Shown here piece after piece: positions 7,476 through 16,267 of a stretch of DNA of 64,000 bases. Under the pieces are notes generated by a model that saw nothing but the letters and a program-made list of their open reading frames with translations, ran no database searches and was not told the DNA's origin. Position numbers and translations under genes: made by a program. How positions within the stretch are numbered: the stretch's first letter is position 1; every line of letters begins with the position of its first letter. Source of the DNA: Azorhizobium sp943371865 (GTDB taxonomy: Bacteria; Pseudomonadota; Alphaproteobacteria; Rhizobiales; Xanthobacteraceae); NCBI RefSeq assembly GCF_943371865.1, contig NZ_CALRWL010000008.1, positions 62,001-126,000 of the forward strand. The letters run 5' to 3'.

Positions 7476-10400
7476 CTAATGGGCTGTCGGCGTTGCGCGA
7501 AGCTGGGCGACCGTTCCCTCCAGGCCGTCCCAGGGCGGGGCGTCCGGCGCGAACTTGGCGCGGATATAACGCACCAATGCCGCCACCTGGCCGTCATCCA
7601 GGCTGTCGCGGAAGGCGGGCATGTCGCCGAGGTCGCGGGCGGCGGGGGAGGGAATGCCCTCCAGGATCACCCGGATGAGATTGTCTGGCCGGGCCGCATG
7701 CACATTGGTGTTGAGTGCCAATGACGGCCGCACCCCGAACAATGTCGGCCCCTCGGCGGCATGGCAAGCGGCGCAGGCGCCCTCATAGAGCCGTCCGCCC
7801 ACGCTATCGAGGGGCCGCAGGCTTGCCGTGGCCTTCGCCTCCAATGCGGCGGCCTGCGCCTGCGCATCGGCAGCTGCCACGCCGGCGAAAGAGGCGAGAT
7901 AGACCGCCATGGCGCGGACGTCGGCGTCTGGCAAATGCGCCAGTTCCTGCACCACCGGCGCCATGGGCCCCGCCGCTGTGCCATGGAATCGCGAGAAGCC
8001 CGTGCGCAGATAGGAAAACAGTTCGTCCTCGCTCCAGGGGATCGGCGCCGACGACAGAGCGGTCAGGGCGGGGGCTTCCCAGCCGTCCGCAAAACCGCCG
8101 GCCAAATGCGCCGCGCCGGTCTTCTCCGCGCCTAGCGCGTTGCGGGGCGTATGGCAGCCGCCGCAGTGGCCGAGCCCCTCCACCAGATAGGCGCCGCGAT
8201 TCCATTGCGGGGAGCGGGCCAAATCGGCCTGCATCTGGCCGGGGCGCAGGAACAGCGCGTTCCAGCCGGCCATCAGCGGGCGGATGTTGAACGGGAAGGT
8301 CATCCGGCTGGCGGGTGTGGGAGCCGAGACCGGCGCCTGAGACATGAGGAACGCGTACAGGGCCTGAAGGTCCGTATCGCTGGTCTTGGTAAAGGATGTG
8401 TAGGGGAAGGCCGGATAGAGGTGCAGGCCGTCGCGGGAAATGCCCTCTCGCATGGCCCGCTCGAACGCGGAGTAGGACCATCCGCCGATGCCGGTCTCCA
8501 GATCCGGTGTCAGGTTGGTGGCGTAGACGGTGCCGAACGGTGTCTCCATGGGCCGTCCGCCCGCATTCACCGCTCCGCCCGGCAGCGTGTGGCAGACCGC
8601 GCAATCCCCAAGCGCGGCCAATTGCCGGCCGCGGGCGATCATCTCGGCCGAGAACGTGGTCGGGTCCGGCGGGGCAATGGGGGCGATGGCGCCGCGGATG
8701 GGCAAGGCGATCGCGGCCATGCTCAAGGCGCCGGCCAATGCGGCGCCGGCTATGCCGAACCAGGAGCGTTTCTTCTTTTCAGGGGCCGGAGGCGGGGGCG
8801 GAACCTCGCCGGAGAGTGCCGCACGCACCCGATCCGGGGTAAAGGGCGGTTCGCGGAAGCGGACCCCGGTGGCATCGAAAATGGCGTTGGCGATGGCTGC
8901 GGCGCTCGGCACCGACGCGGATTCGCCGCTCCCCAGGGGCGGCTCCTCCGGGCGCGGCATCAGCACCACATTGATGACCGGCACTTCCGGGAACGTGAGG
9001 ATGGGATAGGCGCCCCATTCCCGGCTGGTCACGGCGGTGTCGGAGAAAGTCACCTGTTCCTTCAGCGCCCGGCTGGTGGACTGGATGACATTGCCGTGGA
9101 TCTGATGCTCGATCCCGGCGGGATTGATCATCAAGCCGCTGTCCTGGCCCACCACGACCCGCGTGACATTGACGTCGCCGCTGGTCTTGTTGACCTCCAC
9201 CTCCGCGACCCAGGCGGACCAGGCAGCGCCATAGCCTGGGAATTTCGAATGCACATAGAGTGCATAGGCAAAGCCCTGGCCGCGGACCACGTCGCCCTCA
9301 ACCACCTGCTCGCGGGGGCCAGTCCGGTTCTCCCAGCCGGCCCGCTCGGCCACCGCCTTTACCAGATCGACCGCGCGGGAATCATGCAGATGGCGCAGGC
9401 GGAAATCCACCGGATCGACGCCAGCGGCGGTGGCCAGCTCATCCACATAGCTCTCATGCGCGAAGGAATTGGGCAGGGCCGAGACGCCACGCAGCCAGGC
9501 AGCCCGCACGATGGGCGCCATGTCGTGCACCACGGCGCGCATATTGTCATAGGCATAGGGGGCGATCGCCGTGCGGTCGCCCATCTGGAACACCGGTCCG
9601 GACGCCGGCACCCGCCCGGTCAGCAGCAGGGCCAAGGTGGTGGCGGCATTGGACGGATAGCGGGTGGAAAAATCATAGGCAGCAACGGTGCCGTCGGCGT
9701 TGAGGCCACCGCGCACATCCATCAGCTGGGCTGCGCCCTTCGGCTCCCAGGCGTGCTCCTGCTCGCGGGTCAGTTGCACCCGCACCGGGCGGCCCACCGC
9801 CCGCGATAGCAGAGCGGCATCGGCAGCAACATCATCGGCGCAATTGCGTCCATAGCAGCCGGCGGCCTCGAAGCGGACGATGTCGATGGCCTCTTCGGGC
9901 AGGCCAAGCAGCAGCGAGATGTCGGCGCGCAAAGGATAGGGGTTCTGCGTGCCGGACCACACCGTCGCGCAGTCCGAGCGCACATCGGCGACGGCGCAGG
10001 AGGGGCCGATGGAGGCGTGCATCTGGTAGGGCCACACATAAGTGCGGTCCATGGGGATGGCGGCGGCGGCAAGAGCCGCGTCCACATCGCCTTTGTCCTG
10101 CAAGAGCCGGGGCGTGCTGGGATTGGCCCGCAGCGCCCCTTCGACGTCGGTGAGATCCGGCAAAGGCGGCGTTGGCTTCCACTCGACCACCAGCCGCCGT
10201 GCGGCTTCCGCCGCCTGTTCCTCGCGCTCGGCCACCACGCCGACGAAGTCGCCCATATGGACCACGGCCACCACGCCGGGAATGCCGGCGACGGAGGCTT
10301 CATCGACGCGGATCAGGCTCTTGCCGACGAAGTCACCGGCATCCACACCGGCATAGGGCGGGCGCACCACGCGGCCATGCAGCATGTCGGGCAGGCGGAC

Positions 10401-11027
10401 GTCATGGACATAGACGAAATTGCCCGTGGCCTTAGCCGGAATGTCCACCCGCGCCATGCGCTGGCCCACAAGCCGATACTCGCCCACCGGCTTCAGCGCG
10501 ACGCTGTCCGCCAGCATCAGGCGATCCCGGCGTTCGGCGAGAAGATCCCCATACGCCATGCCGGCATTGCTGCCGCTGCGTGGATGCACAACGCCGTCGG
10601 TGACGGTGAGCTCTGTGGGTGGCAGGCCCAGAGCCTCGGCAGCCAACGCCACCAGATGGTGGCGCGCCTGGGCCGCCGCGCGTCGGAGCGGCACGGCCGA
10701 GACCTGGATGCTGTCGCTGGCGATGGTGGCGCCCTGATTTGGCGTGCCGCCCGTATGGCCCAGCACCATCACCACCCGATCCAGCGGCACGTCCAGTTCC
10801 TCGGCCACGATCTGGGCGAGAGCGGTGCGGATGCCGGTGCCCAGATCCACATGGCCGTTGAAGGCGGTCACCGTCCCCGCGTCGTCCACCAGCAGGAACA
10901 GGTCGAGCGCCCCCTCCGGCGGCGGCGTGGTGGGAACGAGGCCATGCACATGCTGCGATGGGCGCAGCACCGCCAGGGTGCCCGAACGGGCAAGGAGGTC
11001 CACGGTTGCGGGATTAGGTTCGCTCAT
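7476..11027 (-). CDS. nicB: Nicotinate dehydrogenase, molybdopterin/multihaem large subunit
   Basis: This 1183-residue protein is the catalytic subunit that hydroxylates nicotinate at C6. Its N-terminal ~740 residues are a xanthine-dehydrogenase-type molybdopterin domain, with the conserved active-site glutamate in GSGESASVPS (E702). A hydrophobic segment near residues 755-785 links it to three cytochrome c domains with haem sites CAVCH (809-813), CGGCH (955-959) and CAACH (1085-1089). The length and architecture match NicB of Pseudomonas putida, which passes electrons to the respiratory chain instead of NAD. The start overlaps the stop of nicA (ATGA). Isoquinoline or aldehyde oxidoreductases share this architecture, so the substrate is assigned from the neighbouring genes. 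Confidence 0.85.
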   Translation of the reverse strand: MSEPNPATVDLLARSGTLAVLRPSQHVHGLVPTTPPPEGALDLFLLVDDAGTVTAFNGHVDLGTGIRTALAQIVAEELDVPLDRVVMVLGHTGGTPNQGATIASDSIQVSAVPLRRAAAQARHHLVALAAEALGLPPTELTVTDGVVHPRSGSNAGMAYGDLLAERRDRLMLADSVALKPVGEYRLVGQRMARVDIPAKATGNFVYVHDVRLPDMLHGRVVRPPYAGVDAGDFVGKSLIRVDEASVAGIPGVVAVVHMGDFVGVVAEREEQAAEAARRLVVEWKPTPPLPDLTDVEGALRANPSTPRLLQDKGDVDAALAAAAIPMDRTYVWPYQMHASIGPSCAVADVRSDCATVWSGTQNPYPLRADISLLLGLPEEAIDIVRFEAAGCYGRNCADDVAADAALLSRAVGRPVRVQLTREQEHAWEPKGAAQLMDVRGGLNADGTVAAYDFSTRYPSNAATTLALLLTGRVPASGPVFQMGDRTAIAPYAYDNMRAVVHDMAPIVRAAWLRGVSALPNSFAHESYVDELATAAGVDPVDFRLRHLHDSRAVDLVKAVAERAGWENRTGPREQVVEGDVVRGQGFAYALYVHSKFPGYGAAWSAWVAEVEVNKTSGDVNVTRVVVGQDSGLMINPAGIEHQIHGNVIQSTSRALKEQVTFSDTAVTSREWGAYPILTFPEVPVINVVLMPRPEEPPLGSGESASVPSAAAIANAIFDATGVRFREPPFTPDRVRAALSGEVPPPPPAPEKKKRSWFGIAGAALAGALSMAAIALPIRGAIAPIAPPDPTTFSAEMIARGRQLAALGDCAVCHTLPGGAVNAGGRPMETPFGTVYATNLTPDLETGIGGWSYSAFERAMREGISRDGLHLYPAFPYTSFTKTSDTDLQALYAFLMSQAPVSAPTPASRMTFPFNIRPLMAGWNALFLRPGQMQADLARSPQWNRGAYLVEGLGHCGGCHTPRNALGAEKTGAAHLAGGFADGWEAPALTALSSAPIPWSEDELFSYLRTGFSRFHGTAAGPMAPVVQELAHLPDADVRAMAVYLASFAGVAAADAQAQAAALEAKATASLRPLDSVGGRLYEGACAACHAAEGPTLFGVRPSLALNTNVHAARPDNLIRVILEGIPSPAARDLGDMPAFRDSLDDGQVAALVRYIRAKFAPDAPPWDGLEGTVAQLRATPTAH

Positions 11028-11515
11028 GGCGCCGATTCCACCGGAGGTGGTGCGATAGCCGCCGCGGCACGCATAACTGCGCGCAGGATCTCCACATGGG
11101 TCCCACAGCGACACAAATTATAACGCAAGGCGTTGCGCACCTCGGCCTCGCTGGGGCGCGGATGTTGGGTCAGAAACGCTGTGGCTGTCAGGATCATACC
11201 GTTCAAGCAATAGCCGCATTGCGCCGCCTGTTCGGTGATGAAGGCCGCCTGCACCGGATGCAGTGCCTCCAACGTTCCGAGGCCTTCGAGCGTGGTCACC
11301 GCGCGCCCTTCGGCGGTGGCCAGGGTGATGACGCATGAGCGCGCCGCCACGCCGTCCATCAGCACCGTGCAGGCCCCGCATTCTCCGAGACCGCATCCAT
11401 ATTTCGGGCCGTTGAGCGCCAGGTCATTGCGCAGGACATAGATGAGCGGCGTCTCGCGCGGCAGCGCGAACGCATGTTCGGTTCCATTGACCGTCAGCGC
11501 CACGAGCTCGGCCAT
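11024..11515 (-). CDS. nicA: Nicotinate dehydrogenase, 2x[2Fe-2S] small subunit
   Basis: This 163-residue iron-sulfur subunit relays electrons from the molybdenum centre of NicB. The plant-type cluster ligands are C41, C46, C49 and C61 (GCGLGECGACT and the later C). The second cluster ligands are C100, C103, C135 and C137 (QCGYC and CRC). I chose the ATG at 11515, which gives the usual family N-terminus MAELVALTVNGTE; the frame also has a TTG at 11545. The gene is translationally coupled to nicB and its promoter region is shared with the divergent CoA-transferase gene. Confidence 0.88.
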   Translation of the reverse strand: MAELVALTVNGTEHAFALPRETPLIYVLRNDLALNGPKYGCGLGECGACTVLMDGVAARSCVITLATAEGRAVTTLEGLGTLEALHPVQAAFITEQAAQCGYCLNGMILTATAFLTQHPRPSEAEVRNALRYNLCRCGTHVEILRAVMRAAAAIAPPPVESAP

Positions 11516-11645
11516 GTCAGCAGCCGTCCAACGCCGGACACGCAATGCGCGACCGGACGCCGCGCGGCAAACCCCACGCCGCGGCTTTCAGGTTCGCGAT
11601 CATGTCCGCCCCTCTGTTGGCTGGCAGCGCGATTTGTTTGACCAG

Positions 11646-11666
11646 ATTGTTTCTATACTAATGAAT
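11646..11666. promoter_or_regulatory. Operator-like site C in the nicA / CoA-transferase divergent region
   Basis: ATTGTTTCTATACTAATGAA is the most divergent of the four sites. It lies in the 338-base gene-free stretch 11516-11853 and includes TATACT (11654-11659), a good -10 box for the plus-strand CoA-transferase gene. On the minus strand a TTGACG at 11674-11669 could be the nicA -35. A further half-match, TTTGTTTGAC, lies at 11633-11642. One bound regulator could therefore control both directions. Apart from these sites I see no gene in this stretch. Confidence 0.6.
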
Positions 11667-11853
11667 GTCGTCAAGCGGGCTGTGGCCCGCGACGCGGCAA
11701 TTCCCTCGACAACCGGTCGCTGGCGCGGCACACGCACGGCGGCAGATCCTTTTTCGGAAGACATGTTTCCATGGCGCTGATCCTCCATTTCTCGATGTCG
11801 TCCGGTGCCGCCTCGGCACCATGTCGCAGCCTTTGGACGTGAGGGAGGAGGCA

Positions 11854-13020
11854 ATGACGCGACCGCTGGAAGGCCTGAAGGTCCTCGAACTCGCCCGCAT
11901 CCTGGCCGGGCCCTGGATCGGGCAGGTGCTCGCCGATCTGGGCGCCGATGTCATCAAGGTCGAGAGTCCGGATGGAGACGATACCCGCACCTGGGGACCG
12001 CCCTTCGTGGAAGCCGCCGACGGCGGTGATCTGTCCGCGGCCTATTTCCACGCGGCCAATCGCGGCAAGAAGTCGGTCGTTGTGGATTTCCGTACGCCGG
12101 AGGGCCAGGCGGACGTGCTGCGTCTGGCCGCCAAAGCCGATGTGCTGGTGGAGAATTTCAAGGTCGGCGGCCTGAAGAAGTATGGCCTCGATGCCGAAAC
12201 CCTGCGGGCGGCGCATCCGAGGCTGATCTATTGCTCGGTGACCGGCTTCGGCCAGACCGGGCCTTATGCGGAGCGGGCGGGCTACGACTATCTCGTGCAG
12301 GGCATGGGCGGTCTCATGGAACTGACCGGCGAGCCGAAGGGCGAGCCCATGAAGGTGGGCGTCGCCTTTGCCGATATTTTCACCGGTCTCTACGCCACGG
12401 TGGGCATTCTCGCGGCCCTGCGGCGCCGGGATGCCACCGGGCAGGGCGCCACTGTGGATATGGCGCTGCTGGATTGCCAAGTGGGCGTGCTGGCCAATCA
12501 GGCCATGAACTATCTGGTCAGCGGCACGGCCCCCACCCGCCTGGGTAATGCACATCCCAACATCGTGCCGTACCAGGTGTTTGCGGTGTCGGATGGGTAT
12601 GTGATCGTGGCGGTGGGCAATGATGCGCAGTTTCGGCGCTTCTGTGCCGTGATCGGCGATGCAGCCCTCGGCGAAGACCCGGCCTACGCCACCAATCGCG
12701 AGCGCGTGCGCCTGCGAGAGGAGTTGGTGGAGCGGCTCACCGATCTGGTTGCCACCTTCACCAAGGCCGATCTGCTGGCGAAACTGGAGGCCGCTGGCGT
12801 GCCTGCCGGTCCCATCAACCGGCTCAATGAAGTGTTCGATGATCCGCAGGTTATCGCCCGCCGGATGCGGATCGATGTTCCTGCGCCCGATGCGGCCGGG
12901 GGCACGATTCCCGGGGTGCGCACGCCCATCACGATCGATGGTCAGCCGATGGTGTCCGATCAGCCCTCTCCGGCCTTGGGGGCGCATACGGCGGCGTCCA
13001 AAGCCGGCGATCTCTGGTAG
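11854..13020 (+). CDS. CaiB/BaiF (family III) CoA-transferase
   Basis: This 388-residue family III CoA-transferase moves CoA between carboxylic acids through a catalytic aspartate. The opening LEGLKVLELARILAGPWIGQ, the ADVIKVESP segment and YCSVTGFGQTGPY are family hallmarks. The ATG at 11854 has GGGAGGAG four bases upstream, which decides the start. It is divergent from nicAB and next to hnr. Because nicotinate degradation through the reduced ring yields C5 dicarboxylates, a succinyl-CoA:glutarate-type activity is a reasonable guess but not visible in the sequence. No glutaryl-CoA dehydrogenase is present in the window. Confidence 0.82.
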   Translation: MTRPLEGLKVLELARILAGPWIGQVLADLGADVIKVESPDGDDTRTWGPPFVEAADGGDLSAAYFHAANRGKKSVVVDFRTPEGQADVLRLAAKADVLVENFKVGGLKKYGLDAETLRAAHPRLIYCSVTGFGQTGPYAERAGYDYLVQGMGGLMELTGEPKGEPMKVGVAFADIFTGLYATVGILAALRRRDATGQGATVDMALLDCQVGVLANQAMNYLVSGTAPTRLGNAHPNIVPYQVFAVSDGYVIVAVGNDAQFRRFCAVIGDAALGEDPAYATNRERVRLREELVERLTDLVATFTKADLLAKLEAAGVPAGPINRLNEVFDDPQVIARRMRIDVPAPDAAGGTIPGVRTPITIDGQPMVSDQPSPALGAHTAASKAGDLW

Positions 13021-13071
13021 GCTGCCCATCAGGCGCGCTGCCACTTCGTGCAGCGTGCCTGATCCTTGTGC

Positions 13072-13115
13072 TTGACAGGTCGGGCGGCGCATATTTCATT
13101 AGTACACATATGAAC
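13072..13115 (+). promoter_or_regulatory. hnr promoter with operator-like site D
   Basis: A TTGACA (-35) lies at 13072-13077. Operator-like site D (TTCATTAGTACACATATGAA, 13095-13114) begins exactly where the -10 box is expected. It is the most symmetrical of the four sites, with TTCAT and ATGAA arms ten bases apart. Repression by occlusion of the -10 region is the likely mode. Confidence 0.65.
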
Positions 13116-13225
13116 TGCGCCGAGCGGCTTCGCTGGCGTTGCGCCTTTCCAGACGCGTCGGGCCCGTGCCCGGTGCTTGCTTTGCCGATGGCCCGGTTCT
13201 GCCGGGCCCTGGAGCAGTGAGCCAC

Positions 13226-14722
13226 ATGCTTGACGACCCGACCACCGCCGCGCGGCCAGCCGCAGACGAGAAGATCCGCTGCGATGCCTGCCCGGTGATG
13301 TGCTACATCAAGCCGGGCGCGACCGGTGCGTGTGACCGCTATGCCAATGATGCGGGCGAGCTGGTGCGCGTGGATCCGCACGTGCTGCTCGACCGCGCTT
13401 TGGCGCAGGGCGCCTCCGTTGTCCCCTTCAATCGCGGGGGCGACTGGGACGGCAAGCTGCTGGCCAGTCCCGAGACCTTCGTGACCGCCATCGGCGCGGG
13501 CACCACCTATCCCGATTACAAGCCCGCCCCGTTCATCGTCTCCGCGGAAGTGGATGGCGTGGACATGGTCACCGTGGTGACCGAGGGGATCTTCAGTTAT
13601 TGCGGCGTGAAGGTGAAGATCGACACCGACCGTTTCCTCGGTCCCGAGCAGGCGACGGTGCGCGCCGCGGGCGAGGCGGTGGGGCACGTGACCACCAGCG
13701 AATATGGTTCGCAGATGCTCTCCCTGGGCGGCGTGCATCACCTGACCGGCGGCGCCAAGAAGGAAGGCCGCGTCACCTGCGAGGCGCTGCTGGAGCTGTG
13801 CAACGGCAAGGCCGTGGAACTGGCCATTGATGGCGGATCCACCGTGATTGTTCAGGCGGGAAAAGCCCCGATCGTGAACGGCTTTCAGGAAGAGCGCATG
13901 CGGGTCGGCTGCGGTTCCGCCACCATCGGTATGTTTGCCAAGCAGTGGCTGGGCAAGGCGGACGAGGTGGTGGTGGTGGATGACCACATCACCGGCGTGC
14001 TCTCCGAGCATCAGGCCGGCAAGCTGCTGGATATTCCCGAAACCGGCATCAAGATGAAGGGCCGGCGGTCCACGCCCGGTCGCTATTTCCAGGTGGCCGA
14101 GCCCGGCACCGGCTGGGGCGGCACGAATATCACCGATCCCTTGTCGATTATCGGTCCCTTCGATCCCAAGGTGGCCTGGCCCGGCCTGCGCCTGTTCTTC
14201 ATCTCCACCACGGGCGAGCACTCGGCTTATTACGAGCTGGACGAGGCGCTTCAGCCGGTGGCCAAGGCGTTGCCGGCGGATTTGCTGGCCTCGACGGAGC
14301 GGGTGAAGGAGAATTGCGAACCGGCGTTGTCCACGGTTCTGTTCATGGCGGGGGCGGGCGGATCGCTGCGCTCCGGCGTAACCGAAAATCCGGTGCGTCT
14401 TACCAAGTCGGTGAAGGACGCCCTGACCTATGTCACCAGTGGCGGTGCGCCGGTTTATGTCTATCCCGGCGGCGGCATCACCTTCATGGTGGATGTGACC
14501 CGCCTGCCGGAGAATGCCTTCGGCTATGTGCCCACCCCGGCCCTGGTGGCGCCCATCGAATTTACGCTGAAGCTATCGGATTACGAGGCGCTGGGTGGCC
14601 ATATGACCGAGGTGCGCCCCGTCTCCTCCATCCCCCATGGCGAGGCGACGCTTTCATTGGCGCCGCGGGGCGACAATCCCTGGCCCTTGGCGCCGAACAG
14701 CGCCAAACGCTCGCACGGCTGA
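13226..14722 (+). CDS. hnr: 6-hydroxynicotinate reductase (iron-sulfur flavoprotein)
   Basis: This 498-residue protein resembles the E. barkeri enzyme that reduces 6-hydroxynicotinate to 1,4,5,6-tetrahydro-6-oxonicotinate with reduced ferredoxin. The N-terminus has a cysteine set CDACPVMC followed by a fourth cysteine in TGACDRY (C-x2-C-x3-C-x9-C), a likely Fe-S cluster. Later segments include EGIFSYCGVKVKID and glycine-rich GAGGSLRSGVTENP. The SGVT at residues 383-386 resembles the SGAT-type sites where ApbE attaches FMN to threonine. The ATG is at 13226; an in-frame GTG at 13217 has GGAG closer to it and is possible. The next gene, ApbE-like, overlaps its stop. Confidence 0.83.
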   Translation: MLDDPTTAARPAADEKIRCDACPVMCYIKPGATGACDRYANDAGELVRVDPHVLLDRALAQGASVVPFNRGGDWDGKLLASPETFVTAIGAGTTYPDYKPAPFIVSAEVDGVDMVTVVTEGIFSYCGVKVKIDTDRFLGPEQATVRAAGEAVGHVTTSEYGSQMLSLGGVHHLTGGAKKEGRVTCEALLELCNGKAVELAIDGGSTVIVQAGKAPIVNGFQEERMRVGCGSATIGMFAKQWLGKADEVVVVDDHITGVLSEHQAGKLLDIPETGIKMKGRRSTPGRYFQVAEPGTGWGGTNITDPLSIIGPFDPKVAWPGLRLFFISTTGEHSAYYELDEALQPVAKALPADLLASTERVKENCEPALSTVLFMAGAGGSLRSGVTENPVRLTKSVKDALTYVTSGGAPVYVYPGGGITFMVDVTRLPENAFGYVPTPALVAPIEFTLKLSDYEALGGHMTEVRPVSSIPHGEATLSLAPRGDNPWPLAPNSAKRSHG

Positions 14723-15690
14723 TGCCGATGGCCGCCTCCCATCCCTTCTCTTTGGCCCGTCGTGCCCCCCAGGCCGCGCTGTTGCCCGATGGCCGTCGCC
14801 TGCACTTGCAGGACGGTCCCATCGACCTGGTGATCGAGGCGGTGGGGGCGCCGGACGCCGTGGCACAGGCCTATGCGGTGGCGACCGAGCGCTTCACTGG
14901 ACTTCTCGACGCGCTGTGTGCGGAACTTCCGGTTCTGCGCGCGGCGGTGAGGCCGGGCATATGCACGCTAAAGGGTATCGTCGCGCGGCGCATGTGGCAT
15001 GCGGTTGCCCCGTTCGCCGGGGAGATATTCATCACCCCCATGGCGGCCGTTGCCGGTGCCGTTGCGGAGGAAGTTCTCGTCGCGCTGGCCATTCCCGGTA
15101 TCGCGCGGGCCTATGTGAACAATGGTGGCGATATCGCCTTGTATCTGCCGGCGGGTGCCCGCTTCTCCGTCGGTCTGGTGGATCGCCCGGATCGGCCGCG
15201 TGTCGTCGGCACGGCGGAAATCACCCATGACAGCCTTGTGCGCGGTGTCGCCACCAGCGGCTGGCGGGGCCGAAGCTTCTCGTTGGGCATCGCCGATGCG
15301 GTGACCGTCCTGGCGCCCACCGCGGCCATGGCTGACGCTGCCGCCACGGTGATCGCCAATGCGGTCGACCTGCCGGGCCATCACGGCGTGGAACGCACGC
15401 CTGCCTGCGATATCCAGCTCGATAGCGATCTCGGCGCCCGGCGGGTGACGCGGCACGTCCCGGATTTGTCACCGCACGACTCCGCCCAGGCCCTTGCGGC
15501 AGGCCTCGCCTGTGCCGAAGATCTGATGCGCCGCGGCCTGATCTGCGGCGCCGCTTTGCACCTTCAGGGCGAGAGCGTGGGGACCGGTTCCGCCTTCGCC
15601 CATCTGGGCCAAGACCCTTTTAGTGCCGGCGTCCAAGCCGCCATCCCGTTTCCAACGCCACAACCAGAACAAGGGCGCCCACATGCCTGA
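14722..15690 (+). CDS. UPF0280 family protein, ApbE-like
   Basis: This 322-residue protein belongs to UPF0280, a relative of the FAD-dependent flavin transferase ApbE. Motifs include the central FITPMAAVAGAVAEEVL and YVNNGGDIALYL (ApbE proteins have a comparable VNxGGD site for FAD and metal), then TSGWRGRSFSLGIADAVTVL. The start codon overlaps the hnr stop, so the two are made together. E. barkeri 6-hydroxynicotinate reductase is, as I recall, reported to contain covalent flavin, so attaching that flavin is the most economical role here. No biochemical function is established for UPF0280 to my knowledge. Confidence 0.75.
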   Translation: MPMAASHPFSLARRAPQAALLPDGRRLHLQDGPIDLVIEAVGAPDAVAQAYAVATERFTGLLDALCAELPVLRAAVRPGICTLKGIVARRMWHAVAPFAGEIFITPMAAVAGAVAEEVLVALAIPGIARAYVNNGGDIALYLPAGARFSVGLVDRPDRPRVVGTAEITHDSLVRGVATSGWRGRSFSLGIADAVTVLAPTAAMADAAATVIANAVDLPGHHGVERTPACDIQLDSDLGARRVTRHVPDLSPHDSAQALAAGLACAEDLMRRGLICGAALHLQGESVGTGSAFAHLGQDPFSAGVQAAIPFPTPQPEQGRPHA

Positions 15691-16267
15691 GGTGAAGATC
15701 CGCAAGCGTCTCCTCATCGTCGAGGAGATCTTCCATGAAGGCGGCCCAGTCGCCGCAACGCCGCGCAAGCGTGGCGCGATCATTGCAGTGATCGAGAACC
15801 CCTTCGCGGGCCGCTATGTGGAAGACATCGCCGGCTTCATGGACGACCTCACCCCCCTCGGTGTTGCCATGGCGGGCGACCTCCTGGCGGCATTGGGCGG
15901 CGACAAGACCGCCATCGATGGCTACGGCAAGGGCGCCATCGTCGGCGCCGCCGGCGAACTGGAGCATGGGGCGCTGTGGCATGTGCCGGGCGGCTACGCC
16001 ATGCGCGAGATCCTCGGCGACGCCAAGGCCATCGTGCCCTCCACCAAGAAGGTGGGCGGTCCCGGAACGCGCCTGGACGTTCCAATCACCCATGTGAACG
16101 CCTCCTATGTCCGCTCCCATTTCGACGCCATGGAAGTCGGCGTTCCCGACGGGCCGAAGGCCGATGAAATCGTGCTGGTGCTGGTCATGACCGTCGGCGC
16201 GCGGGTGCATGCGCGGGTCGGCGGCCTCGCCGCCGACGCCATCACGGGCGAGGACGGTCTGCGATGA
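15683..16267 (+). CDS. AA_synth (DUF1185) family protein, first paralogue
   Basis: This 194-residue protein belongs to the AA_synth family (PF06684, formerly DUF1185), whose structures show a variant of the Bacillus chorismate mutase fold. Family-like segments are RKRLLIVEEIFHEGG, AVIENPFAGRYVEDI, GYGKGAIVGAAGELEHG and SYVRSHFDAMEVGV. It overlaps the UPF0280 gene by eight bases and the next paralogue by four, so all are co-translated. The enzymatic role is unknown. In this operon it would fit a step acting on the ring-opened product or its tautomers, which is speculation from location only. Confidence 0.8.
   Translation: MPEVKIRKRLLIVEEIFHEGGPVAATPRKRGAIIAVIENPFAGRYVEDIAGFMDDLTPLGVAMAGDLLAALGGDKTAIDGYGKGAIVGAAGELEHGALWHVPGGYAMREILGDAKAIVPSTKKVGGPGTRLDVPITHVNASYVRSHFDAMEVGVPDGPKADEIVLVLVMTVGARVHARVGGLAADAITGEDGLR

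Noticed and set aside
9770..10303. Long minus-strand frame rich in Pro/Ser/Arg inside nicB
   Set aside because: It is an alternative frame of the nicB coding sequence; nicB itself is full length with all motifs.
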